This document shows positions 31,801-41,114 of a stretch of 64,000 bases of DNA, in pieces. The stretch is from the NCBI GenBank assembly GCA_004431415.1, contig QPMI01000046.1, positions 1 to 64,000 of the forward strand, read 5' to 3'. This stretch comes from Cyanophora paradoxa. Its lineage: Eukaryota; Glaucocystophyceae; Cyanophorales; Cyanophoraceae. The notes under the pieces are model-generated. The model worked only from the letters and a program-made list of their open reading frames with translations, made no database searches and was not told the DNA's origin. The stretch's first letter is position 1; each line of letters starts with the position of its first letter. A program made the translations under genes and the position numbers.

Positions 31801-34788
31801 TAGCGGGGGTTCAGGCTCCGGTGAGACGTTGTTGTACGCAAACTCTGTTTTCCGCGCGTGGATCCCTTCGGCCGATCCGCTCATCCACTGCGTGTCGTCC
31901 GCGTAGGCGCTCCCGGTCACCCGTGCGGGGGCGAAGTCCGCGTCGTCTTCGCCCACGCCCATGACGTACGCGACCCCCGCGCCCCCCTTTTCCTGCTCGA
32001 GCCTGTCCAATTCTTGTTGAGCGCAGAGCAAGGCATCGTAGAAGATGAGCCAGTGGAGCGGGGATTCGATGCCGCCCTGCGGGAGCCCACATTCGAGTTC
32101 AAACACGTCTGACAGTCCGTGGCCCGTGATAGCTCGCGCCCGGCGTCGTTCGAATATGTTGCGGTGCAGGTCGATGTACGTCTCGGGGGCCCCAATGCGT
32201 CGGAGGGAGAGCTCCATGCTGGCCCAGGAAACTGAATCGTACGCCCGCCTGATATCCTGTAGCAAGAGGTAGATGGGCTTGCGGTGCTCCTTAGCGTCCT
32301 CTAGAATAGCGACCATTAGGTGAAGGGCATCGTCTGTCGCCTTAGCTTTCCTGAAGCCATAATTTACCCCCTTAAGGATTCCGTGCTTCTCGATGGCCTC
32401 GGCTAGCCGTTTCGTGACGAGGCCCGTCGTTAGCTTGAGGCCAACTTCCTGCAGCGTGATCGGGCGGAGGTTCCCTTCAATGTCTCCGTCCCAGCTCCCG
32501 TTCTTGGGGATCCCGAAGATATTGCTCTCACACATCTCGGCGGGCAGGTCGCGCAGGCGGAGGGCCTCGCAGACGATGGCCATCAGGAGCCGACGACCGC
32601 GGGGGGGGTACGCCTCTGGATCCATGGCGTCCGGCAGGTCGAGGTTCCAGAGCGTCTTCAGGATCGCGTTCGTGCAGTTGGAGGGCCCTCCCGCTCCGTC
32701 CGTGAGCGAGCGCACGTGTGCCCCTAGTTCTTCGTACGTAGGTTCAGTCATGACACCCGCGAAGGCTTCCGCGGTCACCACGTGCGTCCCGAGGGGGCGG
32801 TAGAGCGCGCGCCAGAAGTCAGGGGGCAGGAAAGCTAGCTGGGAGTCGGGTATTGAGTCCGCTGTGCCCCCTACCAGGGGGTTTCTCTTCGCACACCACT
32901 GACGCCAGTGCTCCGCCATCACTGCCTTCACCTCCTCGGGTGCCGTGTAAATTTCATAGAAGTTGCCTTCGCGCGCGAGGCGGGTGACGTGCATGATCGG
33001 CTCCCCCCTGGACCGCTCCAGAATGGAGTCTAGATAGCTGCGCAGTTTGCGCGGGTCTGCAAACCGGGCCTGGCGCGCAGTAACGAATTCCTGGATCTGT
33101 CGCTGCTTTTCTGCGCGCGTCTCGTGTTGGTGGCGCCGGCGGACGCGGTTGCGCCACGCGTTCAGCGACCGGAAGTATAGCCGCCACGCTACGTAGCGCC
33201 CCGGGAACGGCGCCTCGTCGTCAGCGTCGCGTACGGGGCGGCGGGGCATGGGTTCGGGTCCGGGGACGAGCCCTTTGATGAGAGCCTCCAGTTTCTCGAT
33301 CCGGGCGACCAGCGGGGCCGACGGCAAACCTCCGGGCGCTTCAACAGACCATCCAGCGATCAGGCGCTCCACTTTCTTGGACATGACCAGCTGCCACGGC
33401 ACCGTTCTGCGAGTGGGCGGGCGCGATCCTCGGGCTTTCAAGCATTTGTGTTCCTTAGCGAGCGCCAGCACCGCCTCCGTGGCCTGTCGGTAGAGAGAGC
33501 TGACCCGGTCCCTGCGCTCATGTTCCGTGCCCGCCGCGCCCAGCGCTTTCTCAAGATCGTTTTCCAGAGCTTGCAGACGGTCTTCTACAGCCTTTCGGAA
33601 GGCCGGCAGCTTCTCCTTCTCCAGCAAGTGCGGTGCGAAGAGCGGCGGCGGGTGCGCCGGGCGGGCCTCGCCCTCGGGCGGCCTGACGAGTTCGGCTTTG
33701 AGCAGATCGTAGTCGGCCATGACCGGGAAGTGGTCAGAGGGGTGCGGTAGCGCCACCTCTGGCGGCAGCGGGTGCACCGCCAGGAGCGCTGGCGCGAGAC
33801 CTGCAGAGTGTAACACCGCATCGATACGTCCTGCCGAGAGGGCCGCGGCGTCTTCGGCGACGGCGGGCCCGTCCATTTGCTGGTCCTGTTCCGAATCCGA
33901 GTCGTCGGCGTCGTCGTCCCCGCCTCCCTCTTCGGCGCCGTGCGGGTTCGGGCCGCGCCTGATGAAGGTAACTTCGTGTTCGTGGCCTTTCTGTGACGCC
34001 GCGTCAACTAGCGCCCAGGTGCCGGACAGCTTTCCCCACCACTCGCGTTCAGGCGTCCAGGACTGGACGAATCGTCCCGCGCGGATGCGGGACGTGGCCG
34101 GCGTCTTCACGGAGTTCCAGTCGCCGAGAAGGATGAGGTGCGCGGACGAGCGCGATCGGAAGTCCGCGTAGATGCGCTCGATGCATTCGATGAGCGCCGC
34201 CTGATCGGTCTTGTGCTCAGGCTTCCGTTGGGTGGCCGGCATGTAGACGCTCACTACGAAGAGCTGGCGGTTTCCCTTGAAGCGCATTTCACAGCCGGCA
34301 AGCCGGCCCGGGTAGCTATAGTGACGCGCAATGTGCCGCGCCCAGGGCGCCGCCACCCATAGCGCCGCTCCGTTTCCTTTCGGTTTTGTTTTCTTAATTG
34401 AGTGGATTAGGCGGCCTCGCGTGATCGAGCTCGTGGGGGGCTTGCCGGGTTCCGCTGCCGGGGTGAAGAGCGCCGAGTGCAGTTCAGCGCGCGTGACTGA
34501 GAGCTCTTGGAGAGCCATCACGTCGACCCCCCACTTCACGGCGAAGTCTTCGGCCTGCTGGAGCCGGCCCTCGGACGTGCCCCGCACGTTAAATGTTACC
34601 ACCCTTAGGTGCCCCGCGGGCTTGTTGCGCATAAGCGAGGGTGACGGGCCCACAAGCGGGCTGTCTCGGGCGTAGTGGGCAGGTGGGAAGATATCACGTA
34701 GTGTTATTGGTGGTTCCGCTGTTGTCACACTCATGGCGGGATAGCCAGGGGGTGGAGATCTACCGATAGCAAGTGTGTGCGGGGGCAT
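28816..34788 (-). CDS. LINE ORF2: APE endonuclease, reverse transcriptase, RNase H
   Basis: 1,990 residues. APE-type endonuclease at about 61-360: TFNVRG (65-70), ALQEL (92-96), GDWNS (222-226), SDH (351-353), with an acidic insert DDDADDSDSEQDQQ (about 291-304). A helical region with basic coils follows. RT at about 755-1,010: LRPITL, QDIRRAYDS (844-852), GLPQGGIESP (901-910) and catalytic YADD (962-965). A thumb and a Cys/His-containing region follow. RNase H at about 1,620-1,770: WTDGS, NKAELQAAL, HVDNMNAI and NDVADAGA give the D-E-D-D set. The enzyme nicks target DNA and primes cDNA synthesis on it. The written C-terminus becomes Arg-rich near 28,900, suggesting a late frameshift. Confidence 0.93.
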   Translation of the reverse strand: MPPHTLAIGRSPPPGYPAMSVTTAEPPITLRDIFPPAHYARDSPLVGPSPSLMRNKPAGHLRVVTFNVRGTSEGRLQQAEDFAVKWGVDVMALQELSVTRAELHSALFTPAAEPGKPPTSSITRGRLIHSIKKTKPKGNGAALWVAAPWARHIARHYSYPGRLAGCEMRFKGNRQLFVVSVYMPATQRKPEHKTDQAALIECIERIYADFRSRSSAHLILLGDWNSVKTPATSRIRAGRFVQSWTPEREWWGKLSGTWALVDAASQKGHEHEVTFIRRGPNPHGAEEGGGDDDADDSDSEQDQQMDGPAVAEDAAALSAGRIDAVLHSAGLAPALLAVHPLPPEVALPHPSDHFPVMADYDLLKAELVRPPEGEARPAHPPPLFAPHLLEKEKLPAFRKAVEDRLQALENDLEKALGAAGTEHERRDRVSSLYRQATEAVLALAKEHKCLKARGSRPPTRRTVPWQLVMSKKVERLIAGWSVEAPGGLPSAPLVARIEKLEALIKGLVPGPEPMPRRPVRDADDEAPFPGRYVAWRLYFRSLNAWRNRVRRRHQHETRAEKQRQIQEFVTARQARFADPRKLRSYLDSILERSRGEPIMHVTRLAREGNFYEIYTAPEEVKAVMAEHWRQWCAKRNPLVGGTADSIPDSQLAFLPPDFWRALYRPLGTHVVTAEAFAGVMTEPTYEELGAHVRSLTDGAGGPSNCTNAILKTLWNLDLPDAMDPEAYPPRGRRLLMAIVCEALRLRDLPAEMCESNIFGIPKNGSWDGDIEGNLRPITLQEVGLKLTTGLVTKRLAEAIEKHGILKGVNYGFRKAKATDDALHLMVAILEDAKEHRKPIYLLLQDIRRAYDSVSWASMELSLRRIGAPETYIDLHRNIFERRRARAITGHGLSDVFELECGLPQGGIESPLHWLIFYDALLCAQQELDRLEQEKGGAGVAYVMGVGEDDADFAPARVTGSAYADDTQWMSGSAEGIHARKTEFAYNNVSPEPEPPLLGNPRVPVGKKLKPGEHFKLLGVYLTANLSWKEQIRQMEAQARETVAVIARKQLTAQEACYVVEAVVQARIAYGLKVTPLTEKQCDRLDAIWMRVVKHHGGLAASTSNYALWSHGTYSLPRTAHLMAKNQITDLLVRLCGEPEELLSQVMLHRIRDLQRKLGVPLLPTEFLNAPVSRQLARSNAIAAVMPLLQRRLYRIQSNHARFLFTPYPPAATWPDPAELRREFVLASHIPREVFSTAAPALHRARLYWMSDVTARDGERLCTWRDLHLRAPCGTLPWAAPAWWKAVAKALTIDGRGSGALRYPMRQPPGTPSSAMVQLPGGARKLIHQPGDFVCYYDLATIHETDAVPEIGRVRSAEAEAGSLVATECRLEHWVPVPEEADDEADGAYCRCDGHCQLGPREGPPAPAARRFNIVPGEGRRHWHDDHVCPQGAGAACRATSTCDDEGKYGTAVGGWVEHASALCTIPGTVELVEVSGAPVEECEGQVQTRSGRASRQVLRQARLEYFKPSRQAAATITAHRWRMLLQAKQEGDERVNWHLLSEPDAAHLATLEANPPDLPPLPQDEAPPVSSNKEARELYYYQADPYSWVAYLETWKGLEARYRKEHLEAEAAPGGSYVADAPAYAWTDGSLKEGQTVNARAGYAVHWPETDLRTGASLHPPGILTDFFARLRGLQEINKAELQAALMADLLSPFGAVLHVDNMNAIRWYSDFVQHASCRSPREYIRHACSAELYAWSKLRTLLEERGRPLKLVKVKAHAKGDARDPHNDVADAGANVAADLELADEHRHEPLFLPPAFSMPAVLTISDPDGRTRRVEGDPKAHMDALHEHQTHFAWTQQPLAGALLRRGADGADIAGLYAETSVGSRFQGANGARNALFKFRTQLLCSSLPANEVRVRDQKELYAACNPGDAVRAAPPERRSLVQRLAARQPHRTARLQQRPRMLNQQRAPAARSGHRRLSPQARLKLSRTSSCARVRMRSRTARRLLAN

Positions 34789-35459
34789 GTCGGGCGGTCC
34801 TGCCTCCTTTCTGGAGCCGGCGTGGGGGACGGGTGGCGGCCTGCGTGTCTTTCAGGGGGCGCCGTCGACGCCTCCGCGGCGTCTGGGGCGCAGGGCGCGC
34901 AGCTTACTGCCCAGCGTTGCGCAGTCACGGGTCTCTTCCAGCCGGTACTGGTGTGTCTGCGACGGTGCGAGGCAGTGAGGGTGCGGGCGGCAAGGGCACG
35001 GGATGAGGGGCTGTTCCCTGGCGGTGCACCTCCGCACCGGGCGTCCAGGTGGCCCACGAGGCCCGACCATTGAATGCCAATGCGTCCGCGGCGGCGCGGC
35101 CCGCCTTTCGTCCAAGGAGCGAGGTCCCGAGCTTTGATCCAGAGCTCGTGGCCGCGGCAGTTTGAGCTGACCGCTTCTATGGTTTCGAAAGTACCCGGCA
35201 GCACTAGCAACCCGTGACTAGGGTGGAAGAGCGCGTGGTGTAGGCCGAGGACGCTTTGCAAGACGCGGATGGCCGGGTCGTCGACGGCTACTTCGTATGT
35301 AACGTCATTGTATTCGCCGGTCGCCATGAGTTGCGCGAGGGTCGGGCGGGGCGCCGGCTCCGGCGTCGCCATGGCGGGGTGGATTCTGGTGGGGGTACGT
35401 GTGGTCCATTCTCCGGGACTCGTGTACATGTGTATATGCATGGTCCGGATCCTAGTCAT
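34731..35459 (-). CDS. middle ORF between LINE ORF1 and ORF2 (unknown function)
   Basis: Up to 242 codons; a sensible internal start is MATPEPAPRPTLAQLM at about 35,370. The first 110 residues from there look globular: EYNDVTYEVAVDDPAIRVL, LGLHHALFHPSHGLLVLPG, GHELWIKARDLAPWTKGG. The rest is Arg/Pro/Ser-rich and may be read in the wrong frame. It overlaps the ORF2 start by about 57 bp, consistent with coupled or reinitiated translation. I recognise no family. It could be a third LINE protein or the separated N-terminus of ORF2. Confidence 0.5.
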   Translation of the reverse strand: MTRIRTMHIHMYTSPGEWTTRTPTRIHPAMATPEPAPRPTLAQLMATGEYNDVTYEVAVDDPAIRVLQSVLGLHHALFHPSHGLLVLPGTFETIEAVSSNCRGHELWIKARDLAPWTKGGPRRRGRIGIQWSGLVGHLDARCGGAPPGNSPSSRALAARTLTASHRRRHTSTGWKRPVTAQRWAVSCAPCAPDAAEASTAPPERHAGRHPSPTPAPERRQDRPTCPRTHLLSVDLHPLAIPP

Positions 35460-35752
35460 AAGGATTGTTAATTGCGCGGCAGCCGACCCGGCAACGCCTC
35501 CGGAGTCCGGACTCCGGATCCGGGGCTAGCCCGGCCCGGGTCAGCCAAGCTAGCGCTGGGCTCACGCGTGGCGCGGCGCCGGCGTCGGCTTGCGAGTGCG
35601 GGTGGCGCAGGCACAGCCGCCACCGTCTTCGCGCGCCGACTCTCTGATACCAGTACTCGGGCGGGGCGTAGTTCTGCCACCTCCGTTCACGTACTACTGC
35701 AACACATGCGCACAGCTGCAGTCGAACTAGCTGACGAAAGAGAAGCTCTAGT
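35460..35752 (-). other. short spacer between LINE ORF1 and the middle ORF
   Basis: About 290 bp of GC-rich sequence with repeated CCGGACTCCGGATCCGG near 35,500. No supported coding frame on either strand. Confidence 0.4.
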
Positions 35753-38596
35753 CTAGGCGTTTCGCGGGCGCTTAGACGGGCCCGTCGACTGCGGGCGCCC
35801 GGCATGGGGTGGGCCCGTCTGCGCCCCGCCCCGGTTCGCCCCACCGCCGCCCAGACTGGCGCCGCGCCCCGCTCCCCGGCCGGCTCCGCGGCCCAGCCCG
35901 CGGCTCGTCCCGCGGCTCGCGCCGCGCCCCCTGGCGGCCGCCTCCATGTAGGTGTTGGGCCGAGCGCCGGAGCCTCCCCCATCGCGGCGAGAACCTCCTG
36001 AGAGGTCGCCGCCGCCTCGGCCGCCTGCTCCCGCTGCGCCTCCGCTCGGCGCTGCCTCTCCTCCAGGCGCTGCTTGGTGGCGCCGGACTGGGCCTGCCGG
36101 CGCTGCTCTTCGCGCTGGCGGCGGTCGGCTTCGCGGGCATCCGCGATGGCCTTGCGGCGTTCGTCGTGGCGGGGCTTGCACTTGCGGTCGCCGTCCCGCT
36201 CCGGCGGCGAATGGGACACGTCATCCAGCGCCCGCCCTTCCTTGAGAAGGCCAGCGAGCGTGTCCAGGGCCTCCGGGGCCGCGCAGTCAGGGCACATGTA
36301 GCGCTGCAGACCCTTAGGCGCGCCAGGGAGGGCGGGGCCGGGCGGGCGAGGGGAACCTCGAAGGGGACGACTATATAGCGACCCGCGAACTTGCGGCCGT
36401 GGCGGGCGGGGTACGCCTCGCTGGGCGGGATGTCGTCCTCGTCGTCGTGCATCGGGTCCGCCGCCGGGCCGAGATAGATCTGCTTGGTTGCGGCAAGCGC
36501 GTCGGCCGTCCGGAAGACGAGGTGGACAAACGGCACGCGGCTGAAGGCCGTCCAGGCGAGCAGGGGGTCGGGGTCGAAGGCGGAGTGGGACTCCTGCCAG
36601 CGCTGCACGTCCGCGGTCCCGACTGTGCGGCCTGCCCCGGTCTCGGGGATCGCCTTGCTGTACCAGACCACACGGTCCACTTCGAGCGAGGCCAGGAGCT
36701 TGGCAAGTCCGCTGATCTTGGCTTCGGGCGGCACCCCGCTAGCGTCAGCGCGTTCGCTGGCGTCATCTCCGGGGGAGATCGCGGCCCGGTCGGATGCGGA
36801 CAAGGGTCCGCAGCTTTACCCAAGAGTGGAGGCGCGGGAGGGCCGCAATGAGCTTGGGGGCCGGCGGGACTGTGAACACGGCCTGCCGGGCTCGTGAAGT
36901 GGGGCGCGGGAGGGGCCCAGCGCGCTAGCCGCGGCAGGCAACTGCGTACACGTTTGGCGTTGTTATCCGCGATGCGTTGTTTCTTCTGCACGTAGTCGAT
37001 CTTGAGGTCTCCGAGCAGCGTTGGGTGTTCGTCGTAGACTTCCGCGGCGCTGTCTCCCAGGATCTGGCGCGGCGGGGCGAGGATCAGCCGTCCGCCGACG
37101 CGATGGCAGGCGAGGCTCGCCTCTTTCATGAGCTCTTCGAGCCCGTCTATGATTTCGTTCGTGCGCGCGTCTAGGGGTATGTCAAGGGCCTGGAAGGTTC
37201 GGTTTTTGACGTCTTCGTCGTCCATACGCTCTTCTTTGTAGAAAGGCCGACGAGCGAGGTATGTCTCCGTGGCCGCGTCCAAGAGAAACTGGCGGGGCGA
37301 ATCAGCGGCCGTCCCGGGTGGCGCGCAGCCCAGGCGCACGCATGGGAGCTTGGCACTGCAGAACGCCCGCTGAGCCTCGCGCGACGTGAAGCCGACGCGG
37401 AGCATGAGCCGTTCGCCGGTGCGGCCGATCGAGCGGTAGTCAGCGGGCGCCTCTCGCAGCAGGGCGAGGTCTCCGAGCGCGGCATTGAGAAGCTTTTCAG
37501 CTTCCGCCCGACCTTCCGGCGAGTTGGCGTCCACCGGGGAATCGGCGATCTGAAGTAGCTGTTCCGCATCGATTTCGGCGCGGAACTGGAGGCGCCGGGC
37601 GGCACCGAGCTCCTCATCTGTCAGATCGTTTTCGGCGGCGAGGGCGGCGGCTTCGAGGGCGCGGCGGCGTTCCTCGGCGGCCGGGTCCGCGTTCTGATTG
37701 AGCTGTTGCTGCTGCTGCTGCTGCTGCTGCAGCTGCTGCTGCAGCTGCTGCTGCTGCTGTTGTTGCGCGTGCTGCTGGTTGCGGGCCGCCGCCTCAGCGA
37801 GCCGGGCGTTTTCATATTCTTCATGCCGCCGGATGGTGCCTTCCGCGTGGAAGATCCAGTTCGCTACGATTGAGCGCAGGGCGTTCTCCGGCGAATCCCA
37901 GTACGGGTCATCGAGCGGGATCGGCTTTAGCGCTCCTGCCGGCAGTTGCTGGCAGTACTGCGGGCGCCCGTGTGAGTCGCGAACTCGGTCAGGTTGCGTG
38001 CCGCAGGATTGAGAGGCAGTCACCAGACGGGAGGTGCATAGGGCCGAGTGAATCTGGTCCAGGTCCGCCGGCGAGCCGTCTGGAGTGGGGAACTTCGACC
38101 GGATTTCGGCGAGGAGGTTCTGGACGATCTTCGGGGCCGAGGCGAGGTTCAGGTTCTGGAGGGACTCGGCCAGAGCCGGGGACTTCTGAGCCCGGCTAGG
38201 GGCGCCATCCGCGTCTTCGGTATGCCGGCGCGGGTCTTTGGCCTTCTCTGACTTCTGCGGACCGGGAGGCGTGTCAGACTTTGGCGGGCGTGCTGCCTCG
38301 GCGCGCGTTCTGGAGGTGTGCACGGCGGCCGACCCAGCTTTCGCGGCTTGCCGCGACTCTATGGAAGCTGTGGGTCTAGTATTTTCGGGGGGCGTCAAGT
38401 CGGGGGGAGGCGAACGCGGGGAGCCGGTCTTGGGGCCGGTTGAGGTCATGCGGGGGAAAGATTTCACGATCGAGAGGGCGGTCCAGGGAGTGCGGGACGC
38501 GAGGCCCACGCGGTAACTGCTTGCAGTTACATCACCCAGGGACTCCCGGGTGGCGCAGGTACTGGGGCTGGGCGGTTTGGAGAGAGTGGTCGGCAT
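35753..38596 (-). pseudogene. LINE ORF1 (Gag-like RNA-binding protein), two frameshifts
   Basis: The first frame (38,596-36,371) gives a Ser/Pro-rich N-terminus, a Gln-rich block (37,702-37,776), a helical AEERRRALEAAALAAEND coiled-coil stretch and a globular domain (RTGERLMLRVGFTSREAQRAF ... LDIPLDARTNEIIDGLEEL). It shifts near 36,850 into KISGLAKLLASLEVDRVVWY ... FVHLVFRTADALAAT (about 36,700-36,500). It shifts again near 36,330 into MCPDCAAPEALDTLAGLL, a long Arg/Gln/Glu-rich coiled coil and a C-terminal RGRGASRGTSRGLGRG tract ending at 35,753. Coiled coil plus RG-rich tail fits an RNP-forming ORF1 protein. No CCHC knuckle or clear RRM was seen. Confidence 0.65.
37702..37776 (-). repeat. 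CAG/CTG trinucleotide tract encoding polyglutamine
   Basis: About 25 near-perfect CAG codons (minus strand) with a few CAA and CTG interruptions lie inside LINE ORF1 and encode Gln runs with isolated Leu. The tract may be length-variable between copies. Confidence 0.8.
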
Positions 38597-39491
38597 ACCT
38601 TGGTAGACATCGCTACGGACGCTACCCTGGCTGTTTCGACCTCTACTCTCTCACTTACTGGCGTGCGCGCAGCGCTACGCTGCGGGTGAGGCGGGTTGGC
38701 AGGCGCCTTCCTGTTTTTTTCCTACGGGGGGTATCCTCCGCGGCGCGCTGGCAGCGCACGGCCCCCTCCGGTGTGCCCCCCAACCGCGACGCGGTCGAGT
38801 GACCCAAGTGCGAGCCGCTAGCTCCACCCAGGCGAGCACCCCTTAGGCTCTCGCAGTGGTGAAGTACAGGTAATCGGATCGGCGGGGATTCAACCGTGCC
38901 GACGAGGATAGAGCCGGCTCCAGGACCGGGTACCGCTCACAAGGATGCATTCCGGTTTTGCCGCACGCGGCGCCGGGCACCCCTGCCCGACCCCGTGACT
39001 TCGTTTGATGCCAAGGGAGAAGAGCCAGCGTCAGGCGTCCCCGACGTGGATTCTCATGCATGAGAGTCGTTAAGCTCTCGTCGTCGCGCACGGACCTTGA
39101 GCCGGCCGACCGCCCATTCACTGGGACTTCGATTCAGGATAGGGCCCAGGGGTCGTCTAGCCCCGTCGCGCCGTTCTCGTCAGGAACGCGCCGCCTGGTC
39201 GCTCAATAGCGCACTCAGGTCTTATCCAACGCTTCGATTGAGCGGGGCACGTAGGCCCGTCGCGCCGCTTGACGTTTCACAGTCAAAGCGCGCCGCCCGG
39301 CCGCCTGGGGCGTTCTACCAGGACTTTCTTGCATCCGGGACGGGGCCCTTTCTCAGAGCGTCCGTCGCGAGGGCACTGCCTCTCGCATCATATTCCGGTG
39401 GCGGGGGTACGGGGTCCCCGCGGCTAGGGTGGCTCGCCATGGCCAACCCCGCCGGGCCTCAGCGCACTGCGCCGGGCCCTCGAGCCTTTGT
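38597..39491. other. non-coding region between the LINE 5' end and Ty3 element B 3' end
   Basis: No supported gene. The part near 38.6-38.8 kb is the likely LINE 5' untranslated region and promoter; 38.85-39.49 kb follows the integrase stop of element B and may include its 3' LTR. No matching LTR copy exists on the other side of element B, so ends cannot be placed. Confidence 0.4.
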
Positions 39492-41114
39492 TTAGGCTGC
39501 TCCCGCCGGCGCGGGGCCAGCGGTTGCCGGTCCGGCGGCGCCCTGAGGCGGAGCTGCGGCACCTGCCACTCGCGGCCTCCCGCGGGCCGGGCGTGCAGGG
39601 CGCTCAGTGTCGCGGACACGGAACGGGATCATGCAGTCGATGTGCACGATCGTTTCACGCGTGTCCCGGCTCTTGTGCCGGTTCGGGGCGGCGGCGCCGT
39701 AGGGCCGTGCGAGGCCGCGAACGACGTACGTGTAGCCGCCGGGGTGCACATCGAGCACCGTGAACGGGCCGACCCAGGAGTTGTACAACCCCTTATCGCG
39801 GTCGCCCAGCCAGCACAGGACCTTGTCGCCGACTTCGAAGCGGCGGCGGTCGGGCAAGTCGCCAGTCCGGTAGATCAGGCGCTGCCGATACACGCGACGG
39901 TGCTCGCGGAGAGCTGCCTCGCGGTGCTTGGCCGCGCGGACGACGGCAAGCAGGTACTCCGGGTAGCTCATTGTTTCCAAGAGCTCAACGCCGAAGCGCA
40001 CGTCGGCGGGCAACGTCAGCTCGTGCCCCAGGTGCAGCACCGCGGGCGAGAAGCCAGTGGCGGCGTGCACGGTCGTGCGGAGAGCCAGCTGCACCTCGTG
40101 CACGTGCTGGTCCCACTCGTGCAGCGGCTCGCGGTTGGCGCGGCACGCAGCGTGCAGCAGCGTCTTGATGACACCGCCCAGCCGCTCGACCAGGCCGTTC
40201 GTGGCGTGGTGGTACGCAGCGGCGTAAATGAAGCGCGTCCCGAGCGAGCGGAAGAACTCATTGAAGAGCCCTCCCTTCAGGTTCGACCCGTTGTCGACGA
40301 GCAGTCGCAGGGGCACGCCTTCATCCGAGACGAACTTGCGGGCGGTTCCCAGCAAGGTCAGTCCCTCAAGGTCCGCGATCGGGTACTCGTGGTGCCATTT
40401 GCTCCAGGCATTCACGTACACGATCATGTAGCGCAGACCGCGCGGAGTCGGGTCTAGGTGGAAGATGTCCACCTGCCACAGGTCGTTTCGGCCCTCAGGC
40501 TCGATGACCGCGATCGCCGTTCGCCGCGGCTTCACCGCTTTCGCGAACTGGCAGCAAGCGCAGCTGCGCACGTAGCGCGTCACTGCAGCTAGCATTCCTG
40601 GCCACCAGAACCGGAACGCGATCCGGCGGGCGACGATCTGGGCGCCTCGGTGGCCCCAACCGTCATGGTACGCGTACATGACGCGGTCCTGCCAAGTCTC
40701 GGGCAATACAGGCACGTAACGCGCGCCCGGCAGGACCGGCCGGCGGACGAGCACGCCGTCCGTGTCGATGTCGAATTTCTCGGCAAATTCGGCAAACGAC
40801 GCCTGTGCCTTGAGGCAGGCATAGCAGTCGCCAGACAGGCAAGACGCGCGCGAGCACCGCGCGTAATTCGTCTTGTTCTCCAAGTAGGCGAACAGCCGCT
40901 GCCCAAGCGGATCGTCCCGCTGCGCGGCGAGCAGCCGCACGCGTCGAGCGGGGAACATGTACTTGAGGGACTCCGGGACGGGCCCGTCAAGCTTCGGGGC
41001 GTAGACGCAGTCCCACGCGTCCAGCACGCGCTCGAGAACGCGGGGCTTGCGCCGATCACTCACTTCGCCGAGCTCGGGCCCTGGCGCGATCGCGCTGGAG
41101 GAGAACATCTCCAT
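39492..41114 (-). CDS. integrase of Ty3/gypsy element B
   Basis: 540 codons in one frame. An N-terminal extension (VLERVLDAWDCVYAP, FPARRVRLLAAQRDD) holds an extra Cys group (CSRASCLSGDCYACLKAQ, about 40,860-40,810), parallel to the cluster in element A. The HHCC zinc domain is YHDGWGHRGAQ ... SCACCQFAK. The DDE core has WQVDIFHLD, LLVDNGSNL and GLVERLGG, so all three acidic residues are present. A GPY/F module (YNSWVGPFTVLDVHPGGYTY) lies near the C-terminus, followed by an Ala/Pro tail ending at 39,492. It is an apparently intact enzyme domain for strand transfer of cDNA ends. Confidence 0.9.
   Translation of the reverse strand: MEMFSSSAIAPGPELGEVSDRRKPRVLERVLDAWDCVYAPKLDGPVPESLKYMFPARRVRLLAAQRDDPLGQRLFAYLENKTNYARCSRASCLSGDCYACLKAQASFAEFAEKFDIDTDGVLVRRPVLPGARYVPVLPETWQDRVMYAYHDGWGHRGAQIVARRIAFRFWWPGMLAAVTRYVRSCACCQFAKAVKPRRTAIAVIEPEGRNDLWQVDIFHLDPTPRGLRYMIVYVNAWSKWHHEYPIADLEGLTLLGTARKFVSDEGVPLRLLVDNGSNLKGGLFNEFFRSLGTRFIYAAAYHHATNGLVERLGGVIKTLLHAACRANREPLHEWDQHVHEVQLALRTTVHAATGFSPAVLHLGHELTLPADVRFGVELLETMSYPEYLLAVVRAAKHREAALREHRRVYRQRLIYRTGDLPDRRRFEVGDKVLCWLGDRDKGLYNSWVGPFTVLDVHPGGYTYVVRGLARPYGAAAPNRHKSRDTRETIVHIDCMIPFRVRDTERPARPARGRPRVAGAAAPPQGAAGPATAGPAPAGAA

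Larger units (their letters stand above)
28196..38800 (-). mobile_element. full-length-looking APE/RNase H LINE (about 10.5 kb)
   Basis: On the minus strand ORF1 (polyQ, coiled coil, RG-rich), a middle ORF and a very long ORF2 (APE endonuclease, RT, RNase H) follow one another. An encoded RNase H with an APE endonuclease places it near the I/R1/LOA/Tad group of LINEs. ORF2 is open for 1,990 codons, so the copy is young. Ends are uncertain: a poly(G) run marks the probable 3' side and no target duplication was found. Confidence 0.85.
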
